Source: VGBK01 sp964354255 (GTDB lineage Bacteria; Actinomycetota; Acidimicrobiia; Spongiisociales; UBA11373). Taken from it: a stretch of DNA of 9,939 nt. This document shows positions 6,083 through 9,939 of the stretch, piece after piece (positions within the stretch are counted from its first letter, which is position 1; every line of letters begins with the position of its first letter). The notes beneath the pieces are model-generated. The model did not search any database. It was given only the letters and a program-made list of their open reading frames with translations, and had not been told where the DNA came from. A program made the position numbers and the translations under genes. The stretch is taken from assembly GCA_964354255.1 (NCBI GenBank), contig CAYGYX010000068.1:1-9939 (forward strand), given 5' to 3'.

Positions 6083-7630
6083 CTACTCCCACTCAATGGT
6101 GGCCGGAGGCTTGGAGGAGATGTCGTAGACCACCCGATTGATGCCCGGCACCTCGTTGATCACCCGCGAGGAGATGCGCTCCAGCACCTCGTAGGGCAGC
6201 CGAGCCCAGTCGGCGGTCATGGCATCGTCGCTGGTGACCGCCCGCACCACCAACGGGTAGGCATAGGTGCGCTCGTCGCCCTGCACCCCCACCGAGCGGA
6301 CCGCCGGCAGCACCCCAAAGGCCTGCCACAGCTCCCGGTAGAGGCCGGCCCGGCGCACTTCCTCGACGATGATCGCGTCGGCCGCCCGCAGGATCTCCAG
6401 GCGCTCGAAGGTCACCTCTCCAATGATGCGCACCGCCAGCCCCGGGCCGGGGAAAGGCTGGCGCCACACCATCGCCTCGGGTAGCCCCAGCTCCTCGCCG
6501 ATGGCCCGCACCTCGTCCTTGAACAGGTCGCGCAGCGGCTCCACCAACTCCAGGCGCATGTCGGCGGGGAGCCCACCCACGTTGTGGTGGCTCTTGATGC
6601 GGGCCGCGTCGCGGGTACCCGACTCGATGACGTCGGGGTAGAGGGTGCCCTGTACCAGGAAGCGGGCGTCGGCGTGGCGGGCGGCCACCTCCTCGAACAC
6701 CCGGATGAAGGTCTCCCCGATGGCCCGCCGCTTGGCCTCGGGCTCGGTGACCCCGGCCAGGGCGGTCAGGAAGCGGTCGGCCGCACTCACATGGACCAGG
6801 TCCATACCGAAATGCGCCCGAAAGGTTTCCTCCACCTGCTCCGCCTCCCCCGCCCGCAGCAGCCCGTGGTCCACGAACACGCAGGTGAGCTGGTCGCCCA
6901 CCGCCCGGTGCACCAGGGTGGCCGCCACCGAGGAGTCCACCCCGCCGGAGAGCCCGCAGAGGATGCGCTCCCCGCCCACCCGGCGGCGCACCGCCGCCAC
7001 CGACTGCTCGATGATGGACGCCCGGGTCCAGTTGGGCCGGGCCCGGCAGGCGCCGAAGAGGAAGGCGGCCAGCACCTCCTCCCCCCGGGGGGTGTGCACC
7101 ACCTCGGGGTGGAACTGCACGCCGAACCGGCCGGCCGACCGGTCCTCCATGGCCGCCACCGGCGAGGCGGCGGTGGTGGCGGTGATGGCGAACCCGGGCG
7201 GGGCCTGCACCACCGCGTCGCGGTGGCTCATCCAGACGGTCTGGGTCGGCGGCAGGCCGTCCAACAGCAGGCCGGGGGTGGCAGCGGCCAGTTCGGTCTT
7301 GCCGAACTCGGCGGCCCCGGTGCGGGCCACCTCGCCCCCGAGCATCTTGGCCAGCAGCTGGTGGCCGTAGCAAATGCCGAGGGTCGGGATGCCCAGCTCC
7401 AGAATCCCGGGGTCCAGGGTGTAGGCGTCCTCGGCGTACACCGAGGCCGGGCCGCCGGAGAGGATGATGCCCACCGGGCGGCGGGCGGTCACCTCGGCGG
7501 CGGTGATGCGGCGGGGCACGATCTCCGAGAAGACCCGGGCCTCCCGCACCCGGCGAGCGATGAGACGGGCGTACTGGGCGCCGAAGTCGACGACCAGCAC
7601 CCGGTCGAAGCCGCTCTCCGGGTCGGTCAT
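6083..7630 (-). CDS. guaA: GMP synthase (glutamine-hydrolysing)
   Basis: A 515-residue enzyme converting XMP, ATP and glutamine to GMP, the last step of de novo GMP synthesis. The N-terminal class I glutamine amidotransferase has nucleophile C87 in GICYGH and the H174/E176 pair in QFHPEV. The ATP pyrophosphatase domain has the PP-loop SGGVDSS (228-234), followed by GTLYPDVIESG (328-338), and the dimerisation domain ends in the family signature DISSKPPATIEWE. Full length with no missing catalytic residue. The reading frame stays open upstream to 8545 through guaB3, but the start is the ATG at 7630: it sits in the ATGA overlap with the guaB3 stop and gives MTDPESGFDRVLVVDFGAQY, the expected N-terminus. 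Translation is probably coupled to guaB3. Confidence 0.98.
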   Translation of the reverse strand: MTDPESGFDRVLVVDFGAQYARLIARRVREARVFSEIVPRRITAAEVTARRPVGIILSGGPASVYAEDAYTLDPGILELGIPTLGICYGHQLLAKMLGGEVARTGAAEFGKTELAAATPGLLLDGLPPTQTVWMSHRDAVVQAPPGFAITATTAASPVAAMEDRSAGRFGVQFHPEVVHTPRGEEVLAAFLFGACRARPNWTRASIIEQSVAAVRRRVGGERILCGLSGGVDSSVAATLVHRAVGDQLTCVFVDHGLLRAGEAEQVEETFRAHFGMDLVHVSAADRFLTALAGVTEPEAKRRAIGETFIRVFEEVAARHADARFLVQGTLYPDVIESGTRDAARIKSHHNVGGLPADMRLELVEPLRDLFKDEVRAIGEELGLPEAMVWRQPFPGPGLAVRIIGEVTFERLEILRAADAIIVEEVRRAGLYRELWQAFGVLPAVRSVGVQGDERTYAYPLVVRAVTSDDAMTADWARLPYEVLERISSRVINEVPGINRVVYDISSKPPATIEWE

Positions 7631-8784
7631 CCCATGCCGATCCCCTGGTGGCGCTGCAACGCCTTGCCCTCGGTCTGCAGGGCGGGGGCCACCATGACCT
7701 CGGCCTTCTGGAACTCCTTGACGTCGCCATAGCCGGTGGTGGCCATGGCCACCCGCAGCGCCCCGAACAGGTTGCGCCGCCCGTCGTTCTCGTGGGCCGG
7801 GCCCGTCAGCACCTCCTGCAGGGTGCCCAGCCTGCCCACCTCGACCCGGGCGCCGCGGGGCAGCACCGGGTGGAAGGTGGCCATGCCCCAGTGAAAGCCC
7901 CGGCCGGGGGCCTCGGTCGCGGCGGCGATGGGGGCACCGAGCATGACCGCATCGGCCCCGCAGGCGATGGCCTTGGCGATGTCGCCCCCGGTGCGCATGC
8001 CCCCGTCGGCGATGACATGCACGTAGCGGCCCGCCTCGTCCAAATGGCGGATGCGGGCCCCGGCCGCATCGGCGATGGCGGTGGCCTGGGGCACCCCCAC
8101 CCCCAGCACCGCGCGGGTGGTGCAGGCGGCCCCGGGTCCGACCCCCACCAGCACCCCCGCCGCCCCGGCCCGCATCAGGTGCAGGGCGGTGCTGTGCGAG
8201 GCGCATCCGCCCAGGATGACCGGCAGATCGAAGCCGGCGATGAACTCCTTGAGGTTGAGGGGCTCGCTGCGGGTGGAGACGTGCTCGGCGGAGACCACCG
8301 TCCCCTGGATGACCAGCAGGTCGAGGCCGGCCTCCACGGTGAGGTGGGCGTAGTCGCGCACCCGCTGCGGGGTGAGGCTGGCGGCGGTGACCGCTCCCCC
8401 ATCCTTCATCTCCTGGATGCGCCGCCCGATGAGTTCGGGCTTGATGGGCTCGGCGTAGATCTCCTGCATGCGCCGGGTGGCTCGGTCGGCAGGCAGGGCG
8501 GCAATCTCCTCGAAGCGGGGCTCGGGGTCCTCGTAACGGGTCCACAGCCCCTCGAGGTTGAGCACCGCCAGGCCGCCCAGGCGCCCGATGGCGACGGCGG
8601 TGGCCGGGCTCACCGCCGAGTCCATGCCGGCGGCCATCATCGGCAGGGAGAAGGTGAAGGCGTCGATCTCCCAGGAGATGTCGACGTCGTCGGGGTCGCG
8701 GGTGCGCCGGCTGGGGACGATGGCGATGTCGTCGAAGCCCCAGGCGCGCCGACCCGACTTGGCGATGCCGATCTCTACGTCCAC
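7627..8784 (-). CDS. guaB3: GuaB3-type IMP dehydrogenase/GMP reductase family protein
   Basis: A 385-residue (beta/alpha)8-barrel oxidoreductase of the IMPDH/GMPR family without CBS domains. Seen: N-terminal VEIGIAKSGRRAWGFDDIAIVPSRRTR, typical of actinobacterial GuaB3; catalytic loop GVGPGAACTTR with C221; phosphate-binding ADGGMRTGGDIAKAIACG (D260 onward); and the C-terminal GYGDVKEFQK typical of GuaB3. Canonical IMPDHs of about 490-500 residues carry CBS domains, so this is probably not the housekeeping guaB. A cyanobacterial GuaB3 has been reported to act as a GMP reductase; IMPDH-like or GMP-reductase activity remains open here. The GTG start is preceded by AGGAGG four bases away. It follows trpS after 43 bases and overlaps guaA by ATGA, placing it in a purine operon. 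Confidence 0.93.
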   Translation of the reverse strand: MDVEIGIAKSGRRAWGFDDIAIVPSRRTRDPDDVDISWEIDAFTFSLPMMAAGMDSAVSPATAVAIGRLGGLAVLNLEGLWTRYEDPEPRFEEIAALPADRATRRMQEIYAEPIKPELIGRRIQEMKDGGAVTAASLTPQRVRDYAHLTVEAGLDLLVIQGTVVSAEHVSTRSEPLNLKEFIAGFDLPVILGGCASHSTALHLMRAGAAGVLVGVGPGAACTTRAVLGVGVPQATAIADAAGARIRHLDEAGRYVHVIADGGMRTGGDIAKAIACGADAVMLGAPIAAATEAPGRGFHWGMATFHPVLPRGARVEVGRLGTLQEVLTGPAHENDGRRNLFGALRVAMATTGYGDVKEFQKAEVMVAPALQTEGKALQRHQGIGMG

Positions 8785-8788
8785 CCCG

Positions 8789-8814
8789 CCTCCTGCCGCC
8801 GCTTGGGCGGCAGG
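8789..8814 (-). promoter_or_regulatory. Hairpin overlapping the guaB3 Shine-Dalgarno
   Basis: In the trpS-guaB3 gap, minus-strand CCTGCCGCC (8814-8806) and GGCGGCAGG (8800-8792) form a perfect 9-bp stem with a five-base loop. The last three paired bases are the first half of the AGGAGG Shine-Dalgarno (8794-8789). There is no U-tract, so it is unlikely to be a terminator. It could dampen guaB3 initiation unless opened by ribosomes finishing trpS, whose stop codon is 13 bases upstream. Confidence 0.5.
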
Positions 8815-8827
8815 GTAACAGTGGGGA

Positions 8828-9808
8828 TCAGCCTCTCAGCCCCACCCGGCGGCGCACCGCCTGCTGGAACCCCTCGGCCCGGGTGCGGGCGTCGAGGGCC
8901 CCCTTCTGCATGAGGCGGTCCACCTCGGCGTCGTCGAGAGTGCCGTAGGCGCGGCGGATGGGGGCCAGGCCGGCAATCACCGCCTCGGCCACCGCCTCCT
9001 TGAAGCGCCCGTAGCCGCCGCTGCCGTGCTCGGCCTCCATCTCAGCCACGGTGGCCCCGGTGAACAGCGAGTGCATCTCCATGAGGTTGGAGATGCCCGG
9101 CTTGGCCTCCCAGTCGTGGTGAACCTCGGTCCCTGAGTCGGTGACCGCCCGCTTGATCCGCTGTCGGATGGTGTCGGGGTCGTCGAGGATGAGGATGCGG
9201 CTCGTCGGGTCGGGGTCCGACTTGGACATCTTCACGGAGGGGTCCTGCAGCGACATGACCCGGGCCCCGGTCTTGGGGATGATCGGCTCGGGCAGGGGGA
9301 ACTCGTCGCCGAAGCGGGCGTTGAAGCGCTCGGCCAGGTCGCGGGTGAGCTCCAGGTGCTGCTTCTGGTCCTCCCCCACCGGGACGGCGTGCGCCCGGAA
9401 CAGGAGGATGTCGGCCGCCATCAGCACCGGGTAGGAGTAGAGGCCCAGGTTGGAGCCGGCCTTGTCGGCCTTCTCCTTGAATTGGGTCATGCGGTTCAGC
9501 TGGCCGGTGGAGGTGATGGTGCTCAGGATCCAGGCCAGCTCGGTGTGCTGGGGCACCTGGCTCTGGAAGTAGAGCAGCGAGCGGGCCGGGTCCACCCCCA
9601 TGGCGAGCAGCACCTTGGCGGCGTTGTGGCGGTCGGCGTAGAAGGCGGCCGGGTCCTGGGGCACGGTGATACCGTGCAGGTCGACCACGCAGTAGATGCA
9701 GTCGTACTCCTCCTGCAGCGCCACCCAGTTGCGCAACGCGCCGAGGTAGTTGCCGATGTGGATGTTGCCGGTGGGCTGGATGCCCGAGAAGACCGTCTTG
9801 CGTGCCAC
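8828..9808 (-). CDS. trpS: Tryptophanyl-tRNA synthetase
   Basis: A 326-residue class Ic synthetase that charges tRNA-Trp, cytoplasmic and normally dimeric. The ATP-binding signature HIGN is at 17-20 in QPTGNIHIGNYLGALRNW and the mobile loop KMSKS at 193-197. VGEDQKQHLELTRDLAERFN (144-163) and PVLMAADILLF are also typical. Length fits the family. The frame is open upstream to 9928, but the start is the GTG at 9808: it has GGAGG five bases upstream and gives MARKTVFSGIQPTGN, the usual N-terminus. The gene is preceded by a tryptophan attenuator and followed closely by guaB3 and guaA. No indication of truncation. Auxiliary versus sole copy cannot be judged from the window. Confidence 0.98.
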   Translation of the reverse strand: MARKTVFSGIQPTGNIHIGNYLGALRNWVALQEEYDCIYCVVDLHGITVPQDPAAFYADRHNAAKVLLAMGVDPARSLLYFQSQVPQHTELAWILSTITSTGQLNRMTQFKEKADKAGSNLGLYSYPVLMAADILLFRAHAVPVGEDQKQHLELTRDLAERFNARFGDEFPLPEPIIPKTGARVMSLQDPSVKMSKSDPDPTSRILILDDPDTIRQRIKRAVTDSGTEVHHDWEAKPGISNLMEMHSLFTGATVAEMEAEHGSGGYGRFKEAVAEAVIAGLAPIRRAYGTLDDAEVDRLMQKGALDARTRAEGFQQAVRRRVGLRG

Positions 9809-9817
9809 TGCTTCCTC

Positions 9818-9851
9818 CAACAGAAACGCCGGTGGTGGCGGCCACCGGCGT
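9818..9851 (-). terminator. Intrinsic terminator of the trpS attenuator
   Basis: In transcript sense, ACGCCGGUGG (9851-9842), a six-base loop and CCACCGGCGU (9835-9826) form a perfect 10-bp stem, followed by UUCUGUU (9825-9819). The trpS Shine-Dalgarno GGAGG starts at 9818, immediately after the U-rich tail, so termination here would stop transcription before trpS. It is preceded by a Trp-rich leader ORF, which makes an attenuator more likely than a simple terminator of an upstream gene. Confidence 0.8.
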
Positions 9852-9897
9852 CGACATTCGCTCGCGGCGGGGCCTATTCGGTACCCGACCACCACCG
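9840..9897 (-). promoter_or_regulatory. Tryptophan attenuator with alternative RNA folds
   Basis: Segments in transcript order: 1, CGGUGG (9897-9892), including the first Trp codon; 2, GGCCCCGCCG (9874-9865), starting at the last base of the leader stop codon; 3, the terminator 5' arm and loop, CGCCGGUGGCC (9850-9840). Segment 1 can pair with CCGCCG in segment 2 (six pairs, one G-U). Segment 2 GGCCCCG can pair with segment 3 CGGUGGCC (seven pairs, one bulged U), which destroys the terminator stem. A ribosome stalled at the Trp codons would leave segment 2 free to form the antiterminator; one reaching the stop codon would cover segment 2 and allow the terminator. This is the classical trp attenuation logic. 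The pairings are hand-derived. Confidence 0.7.
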
Positions 9898-9909
9898 AGG
9901 CTCGGCCAT
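9874..9909 (-). CDS. trpS leader peptide (MAEPRWWSGTE)
   Basis: An 11-codon ORF, ATG to TAG, encoding M-A-E-P-R-W-W-S-G-T-E. Two adjacent Trp codons in so short an ORF, placed before a terminator hairpin and a tryptophanyl-tRNA synthetase gene, are the hallmark of a ribosome-mediated attenuation leader. The peptide itself probably has no function after translation; its role is to position the ribosome according to charged tRNA-Trp. The stop codon lies 22 bases before the terminator stem. There is no Shine-Dalgarno upstream (the preceding bases are pyrimidine-rich), but a -10-like box six bases before the ATG suggests a leaderless transcript beginning at the ATG. Attenuation of an auxiliary trpS by such a leader is known in Streptomyces. 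Overlapping longer frames here look like shadows. Confidence 0.75.
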   Translation of the reverse strand: MAEPRWWSGTE

Positions 9910-9915
9910 GCCGGG

Positions 9916-9921
9916 AGGGTA
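9916..9921 (-). promoter_or_regulatory. -10-like box of the trpS leader, leaderless spacing
   Basis: Minus-strand TACCCT fits the TAnnnT -10 pattern and ends exactly six bases before the leader ATG, so transcription would begin at its A (9909). This spacing is typical of leaderless actinobacterial transcripts and explains why the leader ORF lacks a Shine-Dalgarno. The -35 region falls at or beyond the window edge and cannot be checked. Confidence 0.5.
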
Positions 9922-9939
9922 GCAGCAAGCATCCCCCCC

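Noticed and set aside
5063..6484. Plus-strand ORF of 473 codons
   Set aside because: It runs across antisense kinase sequence, the repeat region and antisense guaA. Its composition is typical of a shadow frame and it has no recognisable domain.
7631..8545. N-terminal extension of the guaA frame
   Set aside because: The extension overlaps guaB3 in another frame and is Arg/Gly/Pro-rich. The ATG at 7630 gives the family N-terminus and an ATGA overlap.
9826..9909. T-box riboswitch upstream of trpS
   Set aside because: GGGUACCG weakly recalls the T-box core, but there is no AGGGUGGNACCGCG-like sequence and no room for a specifier stem. The WW leader ORF explains the region better.
9809..9928. 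N-terminal extension of the trpS frame
   Set aside because: It would pass through the terminator hairpin. The GTG at 9808 has an ideal Shine-Dalgarno and the expected N-terminus.

Overview
The window is very GC-rich bacterial DNA, and every gene I can support lies on the minus strand. GTG/TTG starts, promoters set almost on top of start codons, a GuaB3-type protein next to guaA, and the overall GC content all suggest an actinomycete-like bacterium (Actinomycetota, possibly an Acidimicrobiia-type lineage). That placement is an inference; there is no rRNA or other taxonomic marker here.

Layout in the direction of transcription (right to left). (1) 9939-7627/6083: a short trp leader region, then trpS (tryptophanyl-tRNA synthetase), guaB3 (IMPDH/GMPR-family protein) and guaA (GMP synthase). 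guaB3 and guaA overlap by ATGA, and guaB3 follows trpS after 43 bases, so the three look like one operon. (2) 6082-5801: an intergenic region full of palindromic, G-rich repeats. (3) 5800-2757: a CheA-type hybrid histidine kinase (HPt, CheA-like dimerisation and ATPase domains, CheW-like domain, receiver), overlapping by ATGA with a receiver-GAF response regulator. (4) 2662-476: a UvrD/PcrA superfamily 1 helicase, possibly with its own promoter. (5) 475-79: a second intergenic region carrying the same repeat family. (6) 78-1: the first 26 codons of a lipoprotein gene that runs off the window.

The most notable find is not a long ORF. Between 9818 and 9921, upstream of trpS, there is an apparently complete ribosome-mediated tryptophan attenuator. 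It has a -10-like box placed for a leaderless start, an 11-residue leader peptide MAEPRWWSGTE with tandem Trp codons, a segment just after its stop codon that can pair either with the Trp-codon region or with the terminator's 5' arm, and a perfect 10-bp terminator hairpin with a U-rich tail abutting the trpS Shine-Dalgarno. If trpS, guaB3 and guaA are co-transcribed, tryptophan supply would also affect guanine nucleotide genes.

The second notable structure is a composite repeat found after both uvrD and guaA. It combines GC-rich hairpins, G-quadruplex-capable G-runs on the transcribed-sense strand, and a module of about 55 bp whose inner stem changes sequence while keeping the ability to pair.
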